A stretch of DNA of 64,000 nt from Microbacterium aurum (GTDB taxonomy: Bacteria; Actinomycetota; Actinomycetes; Actinomycetales; Microbacteriaceae): positions 1,984,001 through 2,048,000 of the forward strand of contig NZ_JAFBCQ010000001.1 of NCBI RefSeq assembly GCF_016907815.1, written 5' to 3'. The notes below the pieces were generated by a model. It made no database searches and was not told the DNA's origin. It worked only from the letters and a program-made list of their open reading frames with translations. Below are positions 1 to 9,274 of the stretch, piece by piece; within the stretch, counting starts at the first letter, position 1; every line of letters starts with the position of its first letter. The position numbers and the translations under genes are program-made.

Positions 1-1244
1 CGGGCCGCGGCCACTCCGGCGGCGCCTTCATACCCGGCATCCGTCTCGCCCTGCTCCACCAGGGTGACCAGCAGCGGTCGCGCGTCGGGATGCCGGCTCG
101 CCGGCGACAGCTCCTCGAACCCGTCCGAGACGACGATGAGCTCGCTCGTCGCGGTCCCCTCATCGAGTGTGCGGAAGGCGGCCTTGCGTCCGCCCTTGGA
201 CCCCTTGTCCGTCGACGTCTTCGCCACCGCGACCCACCCGCCGCCCGCGTCCTGGCGCGCGACGAGCTTGTAGACCATGCCCGCCGTCGGCGCCCCCGAG
301 CCGGTGACCACCGACGTGCCGACACCGTAGGAGTCGACGGGGGATGCCGCCAGGGCCGCGATCGCGAACTCGTCGAGATCGCTGGTGACCGTGATCTTCG
401 TCGCCGTGGCGCCCAGATCGTCCAGTTGCGCGCGCACCGCCGCCGCGACGGCCGGCAGGTCGCCGGAGTCGATGCGCACCCCGCCGAGCGCCGTGCCGGC
501 CACCCGGATCGCCGTCGCGACGCCCTCGCGGATGTCGTACGTGTCGATGAGCAGCGTCGTCTCCGTGCCGAGCGCGTCGATCTGGCTGCGGAAGGCCTGC
601 TCCTCGGTGTCGTGCAGGAGGGTCCAGGCGTGCGCGGCGGTCCCCATCGTCGGGATGCCCCAGGCGCGTCCGGCCTCCAGGTTGCTCGTGGCGTCGAACC
701 CGGCGATGTAGGCCGCCCGCGCCGCGGCGACGGCGGACTGCTCGGCGGCACGGCGCGACCCCATCTCGGCCAGCGGGCGGTCGCCGGCGGCGATGCTCAT
801 GCGTGCGGCGGCGTTCGCGACGGCGGAGTCGTGGTTCAGGATGCTGAGGGCGATGGTCTCCAGCACGACGGCCTCGGCGAACGTCCCCTCCACGATGAGG
901 ATGGGGGAGCCGGGGAAGTACAGCTCTCCCTCGCGGTAGCCGCGGATCGTTCCGCTGAAGCGATACCCGGCGAGGAAGTCCAGCGTCTCGCGGCTGACCA
1001 CGCGGTGGTCGCTGAGGTAGCGCAGCTCGTCGTCGCCGAACCGGAAGTCGCGCAGCTGCTGCAGCAGGCGTCCCGTGCCGGCGACGACGCCGAAGCGGCG
1101 GGCGCCCGGGAGGCGCCGACCGAAGAGCTCGAAGACGCAGCGGCGGGATGCCGTGCCGTCGCGCAGCGCCGCATCGATCATCGTCAGCTCGTACCGGTCG
1201 GTGAGCAGCGCGGTCGACGGTGCCTGAGCGTCGCGGGGGGTCAT
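1..1244 (-). CDS. pncB: Nicotinate phosphoribosyltransferase, C-terminus cut by window edge
   Basis: This enzyme of NAD salvage converts nicotinate and PRPP to nicotinate mononucleotide in the cytoplasm. The reading frame opens at the ATG at 1244 and runs off the left edge without a stop, giving about 414 codons. The N-terminus reads [17 protein letters not shown], the signature start of the family. Further on [12 protein letters not shown] is visible, and near the edge [12 protein letters not shown], the conserved phosphate-binding segment. Only the last part of the protein is missing. It is divergent from murI, whose start lies 37 bases away, so the two share a short promoter region. The family assignment is secure. 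The gene looks native: codon use matches its neighbours. Confidence 0.95.
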   Translation of the reverse strand, partial: MTPRDAQAPSTALLTDRYELTMIDAALRDGTASRRCVFELFGRRLPGARRFGVVAGTGRLLQQLRDFRFGDDELRYLSDHRVVSRETLDFLAGYRFSGTIRGYREGELYFPGSPILIVEGTFAEAVVLETIALSILNHDSAVANAAARMSIAAGDRPLAEMGSRRAAEQSAVAAARAAYIAGFDATSNLEAGRAWGIPTMGTAAHAWTLLHDTEEQAFRSQIDALGTETTLLIDTYDIREGVATAIRVAGTALGGVRIDSGDLPAVAAAVRAQLDDLGATATKITVTSDLDEFAIAALAASPVDSYGVGTSVVTGSGAPTAGMVYKLVARQDAGGGWVAVAKTSTDKGSKGGRKAAFRTLDEGTATSELIVVSDGFEELSPASRHPDARPLLVTLVEQGETDAGYEGAAGVAAA

Positions 1245-1269
1245 GCGATTCACCCTATCGACGGCGGCG

Positions 1270-1275
1270 TAGGCT
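1270..1275 (+). promoter_or_regulatory. Candidate -10 box of murI
   Basis: TAGGCT ends six bases before the GTG start of murI, so transcription could begin at or near the start codon (leaderless or nearly so), which is common in actinobacteria. The intervening GGGAG could instead act as a ribosome binding site. No convincing -35 box is seen. This is an inference from position only. Confidence 0.3.
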
Positions 1276-1281
1276 GGGAGC

Positions 1282-2133
1282 GTGATCCTTCGGCGCGCTC
1301 AGGGACGGGACGCTCCCATCGGGATCTTCGACTCCGGCGTCGGCGGACTCACCGTCGCCCGGGCGGTCTCGCAGCTGCTGCCGCGGGAGTCCGTTCTCTA
1401 CATCGGCGACACGGCGCACTCGCCCTACGGTCCGAAGCCGATCGCCGACGTGCGCCGATACAGCCTCGAGGTGCTCGACACCCTCGTCGACCAGGGCGTC
1501 AAAATGCTCGTGATCGCCTGCAACACGGCATCCGCCGCCATGCTCCGCGATGCGCGGGAACGGTACGACGTGCCGGTCGTCGAGGTCATCGGCCCGGCCG
1601 TGCGCACCGCGATCTCGATGACCCGCAATCGCCGCATCGGCGTCATCGGCACGATCGGCACGATCGGATCGGGCGTCTACCAGGACATGCTCGGCGTCAA
1701 CGAGGACCTCGCCGTGTTCGCGCAGGCGTGCCCGCGCTTCGTGGATTTCGTCGAGGCGGGCGTCACCGGCTCGCCCGAGGTGCTCGCGGCGTGCGAGGAG
1801 TACCTCGCACCGCTGCGTCATGCGGGCGTCGACACGCTCGTGCTCGGGTGCACGCACTACCCGTTCCTCGAGGGGGCGATCAGCTACGTCATGGGCGAAG
1901 GCGTGTCGCTGGTCTCCAGCGACACCGAGACGGCCAAGGACGTCTACCGCCAGCTGGTCTCCCGCGACCTCCTCGCGGGGCCGGACGCCGTGCCGACCCA
2001 CGTCTACGAAGCCACCGGCGACTCCGCCGACCACTTCCTGAACCTCGCCGATCGGCTGATGGGGCGCGGCGTCTCCGCCGTCCGCCTCGTCCAGACCGGC
2101 GCCATCGACCTCCCGAAGGGGGAACTCCCGTGA
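1282..2133 (+). CDS. murI: Glutamate racemase
   Basis: It interconverts L- and D-glutamate to supply D-Glu for peptidoglycan precursors. The protein has 283 residues, close to the usual 260-290. It shows the N-terminal [13 protein letters not shown] motif with the catalytic Asp/Ser region. Both catalytic cysteines are present, in VIACNTASA and [10 protein letters not shown]. The start is a GTG; the family motif begins only 13 residues later, so there is little room for another choice. The stop overlaps the GTG start of rph (GTGA), so the two are translationally coupled at the head of a murI-rph-rdgB cluster seen in many actinobacteria. Confidence 0.96.
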   Translation: MILRRAQGRDAPIGIFDSGVGGLTVARAVSQLLPRESVLYIGDTAHSPYGPKPIADVRRYSLEVLDTLVDQGVKMLVIACNTASAAMLRDARERYDVPVVEVIGPAVRTAISMTRNRRIGVIGTIGTIGSGVYQDMLGVNEDLAVFAQACPRFVDFVEAGVTGSPEVLAACEEYLAPLRHAGVDTLVLGCTHYPFLEGAISYVMGEGVSLVSSDTETAKDVYRQLVSRDLLAGPDAVPTHVYEATGDSADHFLNLADRLMGRGVSAVRLVQTGAIDLPKGELP

Positions 2134-2870
2134 CCGAGTCCACCACCGCCCGCGCCGACGGCCGTACCGTCGACCAGCTCCGCCCCGTGACGATCGAGCG
2201 GGGGTGGAGTGCGCACGCCGAGGGCTCCGCGCTCATCTCGTTCGGCGGTACGAAGGTGCTCTGCACCGCGTCTTTCACCGGCGGCGTGCCGCGCTGGCTG
2301 ACCGGCAAGGGCAAGGGCTGGGTCACGGCGGAGTACGCGATGCTGCCCCGCGCCACGAACTCGCGCAACGACCGCGAGTCGGTGCGCGGCAAGATCGGCG
2401 GACGCACCCACGAGATCTCCCGCCTGATCGGTCGCGCGCTGCGTGCGGTCGTGGACACGAAGGCCCTCGGCGAGAACACGATCGTCATCGACTGCGACGT
2501 GCTGCAGGCCGACGGCGGCACCCGCACCGCCGCGATCACCGGCGCCTACGTCGCGCTCGCCGACGCGATCGAGTGGGGGCGCGCGAAGGGCCTCGTCGGC
2601 AAGAACGCGAAAGTGCTGATCGACTCCGTTGCCGCCGTCTCCGTCGGCATCATCGACGGCGAGCCGATGCTCGACCTGGCCTACGTCGAGGACGTGCGCG
2701 CCGAGACCGACATGAACCTCGTGGTGACCGGCCGGGGCCTGTTCGTCGAGGTGCAGGGCACCGCCGAGGGTGCCCCGTTCGACAAGCGTGAGCTCGACGC
2801 CCTGCTGGAGCTGGGCGTCGCCGGCTGCGCGGACCTGCGCGAGGCGCAGACCGCCGCGCTCGCCGGCTGA
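2130..2870 (+). CDS. rph: Ribonuclease PH
   Basis: This phosphorolytic 3'-5' exoribonuclease trims tRNA 3' ends. The product is 246 residues, the normal length. It begins [19 protein letters not shown] and carries [10 protein letters not shown], the basic segment [20 protein letters not shown], and [19 protein letters not shown] with the catalytic acidic residues. The GTG start overlaps the murI stop. A much longer open frame extends upstream, but it crosses murI and pncB and is non-coding there. Native gene; the assignment is secure. Confidence 0.96.
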   Translation: MTESTTARADGRTVDQLRPVTIERGWSAHAEGSALISFGGTKVLCTASFTGGVPRWLTGKGKGWVTAEYAMLPRATNSRNDRESVRGKIGGRTHEISRLIGRALRAVVDTKALGENTIVIDCDVLQADGGTRTAAITGAYVALADAIEWGRAKGLVGKNAKVLIDSVAAVSVGIIDGEPMLDLAYVEDVRAETDMNLVVTGRGLFVEVQGTAEGAPFDKRELDALLELGVAGCADLREAQTAALAG

Positions 2871-2910
2871 CCGTGCGTCGGATGTGTCCAACTCCTTCGA
2901 ATCGAGCGTG

Positions 2911-3522
2911 ATGAGCCAGAGAATCGTCCTCGCGACGCACAATCCGCACAAAGTGGAGGAGTTCGCCGCGATCGTCGCGGCCGTCCGGCCCGATCTGGAG
3001 GTCGTCGGCTACGACGGCCCCGAACCGGTGGAGGACGGCATCACCTTCGCGGAGAACGCCCTGATCAAGGCCCGCGCTGCCGCTGCGCACACGGGGCTCG
3101 CCGCCCTCGCCGACGACTCGGGCATCTGCGTGGACGTGCTGGGCGGCGCCCCCGGGGTGTTCTCGGCGTATTGGGCGGGGCACCGCAAGGATGCCGGGGC
3201 CAACCTCGACCTGCTGTTGGATCAGCTCTCCGACATCGCCGAGCCGCACCGCGGTGCGCAGTTCGTCTCCACGATCGCGCTGGTCGTGCCGGATGCCGAC
3301 GGCACGGGCGCGGCCGAGCACACCGTCGAAGGCGTGTGGCACGGTCGCCTCGCGACCGCTCCCTCCGGCACCGGCGGCTTCGGCTACGACCCGGTGTTCC
3401 TCCCCGACGGCGAAGGCGGCCGCAGTGCGGCAGACCTGTCGGCGGCCGAGAAGAACGCCGCGTCGCACCGCGCCCGCGCCTTCGCCGCCCTGGTGCCGCT
3501 GCTGGAGCGCCTGCCGGGCTGA
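2911..3522 (+). CDS. rdgB: Non-canonical purine NTP pyrophosphatase (RdgB/HAM1 family)
   Basis: It hydrolyses ITP, dITP and XTP to monophosphates and so keeps deaminated purines out of DNA and RNA. The 203-residue product starts MSQRIVLATHNPHKVEEF, the substrate-binding THN..K motif. It has ALADDSGICVDVLGGAPGVFSA with the catalytic aspartates and GGFGYDPVF near the C-terminus. A GTG sits directly before the chosen ATG and could also serve. It lies 40 bases after rph and probably belongs to the same transcript. The assignment is secure. Confidence 0.95.
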   Translation: MSQRIVLATHNPHKVEEFAAIVAAVRPDLEVVGYDGPEPVEDGITFAENALIKARAAAAHTGLAALADDSGICVDVLGGAPGVFSAYWAGHRKDAGANLDLLLDQLSDIAEPHRGAQFVSTIALVVPDADGTGAAEHTVEGVWHGRLATAPSGTGGFGYDPVFLPDGEGGRSAADLSAAEKNAASHRARAFAALVPLLERLPG

Positions 3523-3554
3523 CGACGCCGCGCGGGAGGCTCGGCACGGCGAGT

Positions 3555-3573
3555 GAGAATCACGATCATTCCC
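3555..3573 (+). promoter_or_regulatory. Imperfect palindrome upstream of the cation efflux gene, possible Zur/Fur-type operator
   Basis: GAGAATCACGATCATTCCC is an imperfect inverted repeat (GAAT and ATTC arms around seven bases). It resembles Fur/Zur-family boxes of actinobacteria. It lies about 52 bases before the start of the CDF transporter. A TAACCT at 3613-3618 is a possible -10 box that would give a nearly leaderless mRNA. Metal-dependent control is an inference. Confidence 0.3.
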
Positions 3574-3624
3574 GACTGCGGCGGCATCGGCCGGTTCGCC
3601 CCGTGGCGGCAATAACCTGCCGTC

Positions 3625-4533
3625 ATGCACGATCACGCGCCCTCCGGCATCCGCAACGCCAGCAATCAGCGACTGCTGACGATCTCGCTGTGCCTGACCG
3701 CGGCGATCATGCTCGTGCAGATCGCGGGCGCCGTCCTCGCCGGATCGCTCGCGCTCCTCGCCGACGCGGCGCACATGTTCGCCGACTCGTCGGCGCTCGT
3801 CATCGCGCTCATCGCCTCCATCGTCGCCGCGCGGCCGGCCGATGACCGCAACACGTACGGATATCAACGCGCCGAGGTCTTCGGAGCGTTGATCAACGCC
3901 GTCATCCTCATCGCGCTGATGGCGTGGATCACCGTCGAGGCGCTGCAGCGTCTGCTGGCCCCGGTCGAGGCCGACGTCGCCGCCCCCCTCATGCTCGCCG
4001 TGGCCGCGGTCGGCCTCGTCGCCAACGCCGTCTCGATGTACCTGCTGTCGGCGGCGCAGCGGCGCAGCATCAACGTCCGCGGCGCGTATCTCGAGGTGCT
4101 CGGCGATCTCATCGGCTCGGCCGTCGTCATCGTCGCCGCGGCGATCATCTGGGCGACCGGATGGATGCCGGCGGATGCGGTGGCCTCGCTCGTCATCGCC
4201 GTGATGATCGTGCCGCGTGCCATCGGCCTCCTCCGCGAGGCGTTCTCGGTGCTGGGGGAGCGGGCTCCCCGCGGCACCGAGGTCGGGGCGATCCGCGATC
4301 ACATCCTGCGCGAGCCCGGCGTCGTGGACGTGCACGACGTGCACGTGTGGCAGCTCACCCGCGGGGCGCCCGTCTTCACCGCGCACGTGGTGGTGGAGCC
4401 GGGCGTCCTCGCCGGCGGCTCGGCTGCCCTGCTGTCGCGGCTGCAGGGCTGCCTCTCGGAGCATTTCGACGTCGAGCATTCGACCTTCCAGATGGAACCG
4501 GCCGGCCACCGCGAACACGACGCGCACACCTGA
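3625..4533 (+). CDS. Cation diffusion facilitator (CzcD/ZitB-like) efflux transporter
   Basis: This inner-membrane antiporter exports divalent metals, usually zinc, cadmium or cobalt, in exchange for protons. The 302-residue protein has the six-helix CDF core. TM2 carries the metal site in LLADAAHMFADSSAL and TM5 repeats it in GSAVVIVAAAIIW-type sequence. The cytoplasmic C-terminal domain has VVDVHDVHVWQLT, typical of the group. A short His-containing N-terminus (MHDHA) is present. The upstream imperfect palindrome and the small start-codon distance of the -10 suggest metal control. Which metal is exported cannot be read from sequence. Native gene. Confidence 0.93.
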   Translation: MHDHAPSGIRNASNQRLLTISLCLTAAIMLVQIAGAVLAGSLALLADAAHMFADSSALVIALIASIVAARPADDRNTYGYQRAEVFGALINAVILIALMAWITVEALQRLLAPVEADVAAPLMLAVAAVGLVANAVSMYLLSAAQRRSINVRGAYLEVLGDLIGSAVVIVAAAIIWATGWMPADAVASLVIAVMIVPRAIGLLREAFSVLGERAPRGTEVGAIRDHILREPGVVDVHDVHVWQLTRGAPVFTAHVVVEPGVLAGGSAALLSRLQGCLSEHFDVEHSTFQMEPAGHREHDAHT

Positions 4534-4561
4534 CGCCGGCGCCCGCTGTGCGACGATGCTC

Positions 4562-4900
4562 ATGATGGATGACGAGACGCTGATCGAGCTCCGCGCGCTG
4601 CGTGCCCGCGCGTACGGGCCAGATGCCGACATCGACGCCGACTGCCTGACCGTGGTCCCGGCGGGCGCGGTCAGTCAGGACGGCACCACCATCGAGGGTC
4701 AGATGTACTACGGCTGCGCGGCGGGGGCGTTCCCCGCGGTCGCGCAGTTCACGATCTCGGAGACCTCACCCGACGAGCTCCAGGAGGCCTTCGGCCTCGG
4801 CACCTCGCTGCAGTTCGTACTCGCGCCCGAAGGGGTCGGGGTCTTCGCCGATCCGCCGCGACCGACACCGTCGGTGTCGGCATCCATCGTCGCGGGGTGA
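4562..4900 (+). CDS. Small hypothetical protein
   Basis: I do not recognise this protein of about 112 residues. It starts MMDDETLIELRALRARAYGP; an in-frame ATG six bases upstream and one three bases downstream are alternatives. The sequence is acidic and soluble, with no membrane segment. The middle contains TVVPAGAVSQDG and a single Cys pair region (YYGCAAGAF). It sits 28 bases after the CDF gene on the same strand and converges on ligD, whose stop lies four bases beyond its own. Codon use is GC-rich and consistent with a real gene. The function is unknown. Confidence 0.7.
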   Translation: MMDDETLIELRALRARAYGPDADIDADCLTVVPAGAVSQDGTTIEGQMYYGCAAGAFPAVAQFTISETSPDELQEAFGLGTSLQFVLAPEGVGVFADPPRPTPSVSASIVAG

Positions 4901-4904
4901 GCGC

Positions 4905-7358
4905 TCAGACCTCGCGGCGCACGGCGTCGGGGGCGACATCGGGGCGCAGCCCCCGCCAGCGCGCATGGCGCAGTGTGCCGCCCGGGGTGAACTCGGCGAA
5001 CTCGACCTCGGCCACTCGTTGTGGACGCACCCACAGGGCGTCCGACGCGTCCGCGGCGGGAACGCCCGTGAACGGGTTCTCGTCGGTGCGAAGCGGCGTG
5101 AGCACGTCGGCCAGTCGCGTCAGCTCCCGTTCGCTGAAGCCCGACCCCACACGCCCCACATAGCGCAGCTCGCCGGCCTCCGGGATGCCAAGCAGCAGGG
5201 AGCCGATGGCGCCGGTGCGACCACCTTTGCCGGGGCGGATGCCGCCGATCACGACGTCCTGGGTGCGCGTCAGCTTGACCTTCAGCCATTCCTCGCTGCG
5301 GGCGCCGCGGCGGTAGGGGGCGTCGGGGTCTTTCACGACGATGCCCTCGAGGTCGAGCTCCCGCGCGGTCTGCAGGGCGGCATCCACGTCGGCCGCGACC
5401 GGCGGCAGCACGATCGCGGGAACGGCGTCGGCGGCGATCTCCTCGAGGATGCCGCGGCGCTCGCGCAACGGCCGGGCGGCGACGTCGGCGTCCGCGGCGC
5501 GCAGCACGTCGAACAGGATGTAGGTCGCCGGCACCCGGCGGGACTCTCGTTCGATCTCGCGGGGCGTCGTCAGGTGCATGCGCGACTGGAGCCGGGAGAA
5601 GCTCGGCCGCCCCGCGGCATCCATCGCCACGATCTCACCGTCGATCACGGCCGGGGCGGCGCCGAGCCCCGCGTCCACGGCGGTCAGCTCGGGGTAGCGC
5701 GCGGTGATGTCGGTGCCGCTGCGCGCGCGCAGGCGCAGCCGCCGACCGTCCCACGTGCCGATCGCCCGGATGCCGTCCCATTTGAACTCCACCCACGCCT
5801 CACTGCGACGCGCCGCGGCGGCGCGTGCCCGTGCCGGCGTGGCGTTCACCGCGAGCATCGGCGCGTCGTCCGCCGCCGTCGCGCCCCGCGGGCGCACCGT
5901 CGCCGGCGAAGACGCTGGCGCTGCCGGCGATTCCGGCGCCGCCGATGATCCCGCCGGCGAGGGCGCCGCCGCGGGGCGAGGGGCCATCAGGTGCAGCAGC
6001 CACTGCGACTTCTCGCCGGCGCCGGAGGTGCGGATGAGGGCCAGGCGCACGACACCGAGCGGCCCGCCGGGGCGGCCGGTCAGCGTGAAGATGATCTCGT
6101 CCTCGCGCCACTTCTCGGCCTCGTACGTGCCGGTGTCCCACACCGTCATGCTGCCCGCGCCGTACTGTCCGGCGGGGATCTCGCCGGCGAAGGTCAGGTA
6201 CTCCATCGGGTGCGGCTCGGTCATGACCGCGAGATGGTTGCGATCGGTCGTCTCGGGGATGCCGCGGGGGACCGCCCAGCTCTCCAGCACGCCGTCCCGT
6301 TCGAGCCGGAGATCGAAGTGCAGCCGCCGTGCGTGGTGCTCCTGGATGACGAACCGGAGCGCGGCGCCGGACGCGCCCGTAGCGGCGACGCGAGCGGCGG
6401 AGGTCGGGAACGGCTCCGGCGTCGCGTCGGCCGCGCGCTTGCCGACGTAGGCCGTGAGCGGATCGGCGGCCGCGGGAGCAAGCGGGGCGAGCAGATCGCC
6501 CGTGGTCGCCACGCGCTCGAGCACCTCGTCGAAGCGCAGGTGTCGCAGGACCGGATCGTCGAGCTCGTCCCACGTGCGGGGCGCTGCGACCATCGGCTGG
6601 GCGCGTCCTCGCAGCGAGTACGGCGCGATGGTGGTCTTCGCGCCGTTGTTCTGGCTCCAGTCGACGAAGACCTTGCCGTCGCGGACGGCCTTCGTCATCG
6701 CGCTCACGACGAGATCGGCGTGGTCGGCCTCCAGCGCCCGGGCGAGCTCGCGGGCGAATGCCGAGATCTCGTCGCTCAAGCGCGTGCCGTCCAGCGCCGC
6801 GTACAGGTGGATCCCCTTGGACCCGCTCGTCACGGGCAGCGGATCCATGCCGACACCCTGCAGGATCTCACGTGCCCACCGCGCGACCTCGGCGCATTCG
6901 GCGAGGCCCGCACCGGGTCCGGGATCGAGGTCGAGGACGAGGCGGTCCGGCGCGCGCCGTGACGAACCGGCGGAGCTCCCCGCGGCGTCGAAACGCCACT
7001 GCGGCGTGTGCAGCTCGAGGCTCGCGACCTGGGCGAGGTACACGAGTCCGGCGACGTCGTCGACGAGCGGGTAGTCCTTCGCCCCTGAGGAGTGGTCGAT
7101 CGCCCGGCGTCGCAGCCAGTCGGGGGCGCCGGCTTCGAGATCCTTCGCGAAGAACGGGGCGTGTCCGGTCCCCTCGGGCCAGCGCAGGCGCGTGACCGGA
7201 CGGCCGGCGAGGTGTGGCAGCATCCACGGCGCGATCCGCGAGTAGTAGTCGATGACCTCGGCCTTCGTCGTGCCCGCCTCGGGGTAGAGCACCTTGTCCA
7301 GATTGGTCAGCCGCAGGCGACGGCCCCCCACCTCGACGACCTGCCCCGCGCCTGCCAT
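4905..7358 (-). CDS. ligD: Multifunctional NHEJ DNA ligase D (polymerase-phosphoesterase-ligase)
   Basis: This ATP-dependent ligase repairs double-strand breaks with Ku. Of 817 residues, the first ~300 form the primase-like polymerase domain (LTNLDKVLYPEAGTTKAEVI, and LVLDLDPGPG with the metal-binding Asp pair). A 3'-phosphoesterase domain follows (RFVIQEHHARRLHFDLRLE, with the catalytic His and Asp). The C-terminal third is the ligase: WVEFKWDGIRAIG holds the adenylated Lys, and LEGIVVKD follows. The order polymerase-phosphoesterase-ligase is the usual actinobacterial one. The start chosen is the ATG at 7358; an upstream extension in frame is low-complexity and overlaps the ku promoter region. 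It is divergent from ku, which fits shared regulation. Confidence 0.95.
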   Translation of the reverse strand: MAGAGQVVEVGGRRLRLTNLDKVLYPEAGTTKAEVIDYYSRIAPWMLPHLAGRPVTRLRWPEGTGHAPFFAKDLEAGAPDWLRRRAIDHSSGAKDYPLVDDVAGLVYLAQVASLELHTPQWRFDAAGSSAGSSRRAPDRLVLDLDPGPGAGLAECAEVARWAREILQGVGMDPLPVTSGSKGIHLYAALDGTRLSDEISAFARELARALEADHADLVVSAMTKAVRDGKVFVDWSQNNGAKTTIAPYSLRGRAQPMVAAPRTWDELDDPVLRHLRFDEVLERVATTGDLLAPLAPAAADPLTAYVGKRAADATPEPFPTSAARVAATGASGAALRFVIQEHHARRLHFDLRLERDGVLESWAVPRGIPETTDRNHLAVMTEPHPMEYLTFAGEIPAGQYGAGSMTVWDTGTYEAEKWREDEIIFTLTGRPGGPLGVVRLALIRTSGAGEKSQWLLHLMAPRPAAAPSPAGSSAAPESPAAPASSPATVRPRGATAADDAPMLAVNATPARARAAAARRSEAWVEFKWDGIRAIGTWDGRRLRLRARSGTDITARYPELTAVDAGLGAAPAVIDGEIVAMDAAGRPSFSRLQSRMHLTTPREIERESRRVPATYILFDVLRAADADVAARPLRERRGILEEIAADAVPAIVLPPVAADVDAALQTARELDLEGIVVKDPDAPYRRGARSEEWLKVKLTRTQDVVIGGIRPGKGGRTGAIGSLLLGIPEAGELRYVGRVGSGFSERELTRLADVLTPLRTDENPFTGVPAADASDALWVRPQRVAEVEFAEFTPGGTLRHARWRGLRPDVAPDAVRREV

Positions 7359-7418
7359 GTGCGCAAGGCTAGCCGCAACCCCTGGCGGTGATGGCTGTGG
7401 CCGGTGTTCACTGGGGGG

Positions 7419-8291
7419 ATGAGAGCGATCTGGAAAGGCGCGTTGACCTTCGGCCTGGTGAACGTGCCCGTCAAGGTCTACTCCGCGACGGAGGATCACG
7501 ATGTGCTGCTGCACCAGGTGCACGCGAGTGACGGCGGCCGCATCCGCTACCAGCGCATCTGCGAGCTGGACGGCGAGGTCGTCCCGTACGCCGAGATCGA
7601 TAAGGCCTACGACGACGGCGATCGCACCGTCGTGCTCACCGCCGACGACATCGCGTCCCTCCCCGCCGAGCGCTCCCGGGAGATCGAGGTGGTGGAGTTC
7701 GTGCCGACCGAGCAGATCGACCTGCTGACCCTCGACCGGGCGTACTACCTCGAACCCGACTCGGCCTCGCCCAAGGCGTACGTGCTGCTGCGCAAGACCC
7801 TGGAGCAGACCGAGCGCACCGCTATCGTGCGGTTCTCTCTGCGGCAGAAGACGCGGCTGGCCGCTCTGCGGGTTCGCGGCGACGTGCTGGTGCTGCAGAC
7901 GCTGCTGTGGGCCGACGAGGTGCGCGAGGCCGCGTTCCCGGCGCTCGACGAGCCGGTGAAGATCTCCGCCAAGGAGCTCGAACTGTCGGCATCCCTCGTC
8001 GACAGCTTCTCGAGCGACTTCGAGCCCGACCAGTTCGTCGACGAGTATCAGCAGGAGCTGCGCACCCTCATCGACGCCAAGCTCGAGAAGGGCGACGCGC
8101 TCGACACCTCGGAGACGTTCGGCGAGAAGGCCGAGAAGGATGCCGGCGGCGAGGTCATCGACCTCATGGCGGCGCTGAAGGCCAGCGTCGAGCGCAGCCG
8201 CGCGGCGCGGGGTGGAGACACCGAGGAATCGGCGGCGAAGAGCGCGCCGAAGAAGGCGAAGCCGAAGTCGAAGGCGAAGAAGGCGTCCTGA
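7419..8291 (+). CDS. ku: NHEJ DNA-end-binding protein Ku
   Basis: The homodimeric ring protein threads onto DNA ends and recruits LigD. The 290-residue product starts MRAIWKGALTFGLVNVPVKVY, the family signature, so I chose this ATG over an in-frame GTG 15 bases upstream. The core beta-barrel segment includes ELDGEVVPYAEIDKAYDDGD. The C-terminus is a Lys-rich tail, as in many Ku proteins of this group, which helps DNA binding and LigD recruitment. It is divergent from ligD with a 60-base gap and convergent with the DedA gene. Confidence 0.95.
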   Translation: MRAIWKGALTFGLVNVPVKVYSATEDHDVLLHQVHASDGGRIRYQRICELDGEVVPYAEIDKAYDDGDRTVVLTADDIASLPAERSREIEVVEFVPTEQIDLLTLDRAYYLEPDSASPKAYVLLRKTLEQTERTAIVRFSLRQKTRLAALRVRGDVLVLQTLLWADEVREAAFPALDEPVKISAKELELSASLVDSFSSDFEPDQFVDEYQQELRTLIDAKLEKGDALDTSETFGEKAEKDAGGEVIDLMAALKASVERSRAARGGDTEESAAKSAPKKAKPKSKAKKAS

Positions 8292-8292
8292 A

Positions 8293-9114
8293 TCAGGACG
8301 CCGCGTCGCCCCGGCGGCTGCGGCGGGTCTCGCCCTCCGCGGGAGGCGTCTCGAAGACCTCTGGGGCGAGCTCGTGCACGGCGGGGGTGGCCTCGAACGC
8401 GGTCGCCGGCAGGGTCAGGTCGGCTGCCGCCTCGGCATCCGTCGTCGCAGGCTCGCCGTCGGCGAGTTCCTTGCGCACCTTGCGGCGTTCTGCGAAATAG
8501 TGCCACAGGGTCACGAGCGCCGTCCCGCCGACCGCGGTCAGCAGGATGACGTCGATGTACTGCGTGACGATGTGCGCGACCCACGGGATGAAGGCGATGA
8601 GGTAGCCGACCATCGTGAGGCCGAAGCCCCACAGCATCGCACCGATGAGGTTGTACAGCGAGTAGCGGCGCCACGGCATGTGGCCGACACCGGCCGCGAC
8701 CGGCGCGAACGTGCGGACGATCGGGACGAACCGGGCGAGGATCACGGTGAGACCGCCGTAGCGCTCGAAGAACGCGTTCGTGCGCTCGACGTTCTTGCGG
8801 CTGAACAGGCCCGATTCCTTGCGCTCGAACACCGCAGGGCCGCCCTTGTGGCCGATGAGGTAGCCGACCTCGCCGCCGACGAAGGCCGCCAGGGCGATGA
8901 GCAGGCACACGATCCAGATGTTGACGCCGAAGATGTCGTTGGTGTGCGTGAGCAGGCCCGAGATGATCAGCAGCGTGTCCCCGGGCAGCAGGAAGCCGAC
9001 GAGCAGTCCCGTCTCGGCGAAGACGATGAAGCAGACCACCAGCAGGGCCCACGCGCCCGCGGCGTTGATGATCAGCTCAGGGTCGAGCCAGGGGATGAGG
9101 GCGAGAGAGTGCAC
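8293..9114 (-). CDS. DedA-family membrane protein
   Basis: This integral membrane protein of 273 residues belongs to the DedA/VTT superfamily, whose members flip lipids (undecaprenyl phosphate or phosphatidylethanolamine). It shows the family pattern FAETGLLVGFLLPGDTLL near the N-terminus, and then the F..RYGG..VILARFVPIVRTFAP block with its conserved Arg residues and GHM. The last ~55 residues are a hydrophilic acidic tail. Its stop lies one base after the ku stop on the other strand. The substrate in this organism cannot be decided from sequence. Confidence 0.92.
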   Translation of the reverse strand: MHSLALIPWLDPELIINAAGAWALLVVCFIVFAETGLLVGFLLPGDTLLIISGLLTHTNDIFGVNIWIVCLLIALAAFVGGEVGYLIGHKGGPAVFERKESGLFSRKNVERTNAFFERYGGLTVILARFVPIVRTFAPVAAGVGHMPWRRYSLYNLIGAMLWGFGLTMVGYLIAFIPWVAHIVTQYIDVILLTAVGGTALVTLWHYFAERRKVRKELADGEPATTDAEAAADLTLPATAFEATPAVHELAPEVFETPPAEGETRRSRRGDAAS

Positions 9115-9180
9115 GGAGTTCCCGTCGGTCGGTCATGCGGTCGGCGGCAGGGCCAGAAGAAGAGTACCCGCTGGTTCCCG

Positions 9181-9262
9181 TGCGGAAGGTGGGACTTGAA
9201 CCCACACGCCCGAAGGCACAGGAACCTAAATCCTGCGTGTCTGCCGATTTCACCACTCCCGC
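9181..9262 (-). tRNA. tRNA-Leu, anticodon UAG
   Basis: The reverse strand folds as a class II tRNA. The acceptor stem is GCGGGAG with CTTCCGC. The anticodon stem is CAGGA/TCCTG around the loop TTTAGGT, which places TAG at positions 34-36. A variable arm and the T-loop GTTCAAGTCCC follow. CCA is not encoded. It sits between the DedA and FNT genes on the same strand as both. Confidence 0.95.
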
Positions 9263-9274
9263 GGAGCGTTCAGT

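Noticed and set aside
90..2129. Very long open frame reaching from pncB through murI into rph
   Set aside because: Only the part from 2130 is RNase PH. The rest is the shadow of pncB (opposite strand) and murI, with Arg/Ala-rich nonsense composition.
2650..4632. 660-codon frame on the minus strand across rph, rdgB and the CDF gene
   Set aside because: Three well-identified plus-strand genes fill the same space; the composition is that of an antisense frame of GC-rich genes.
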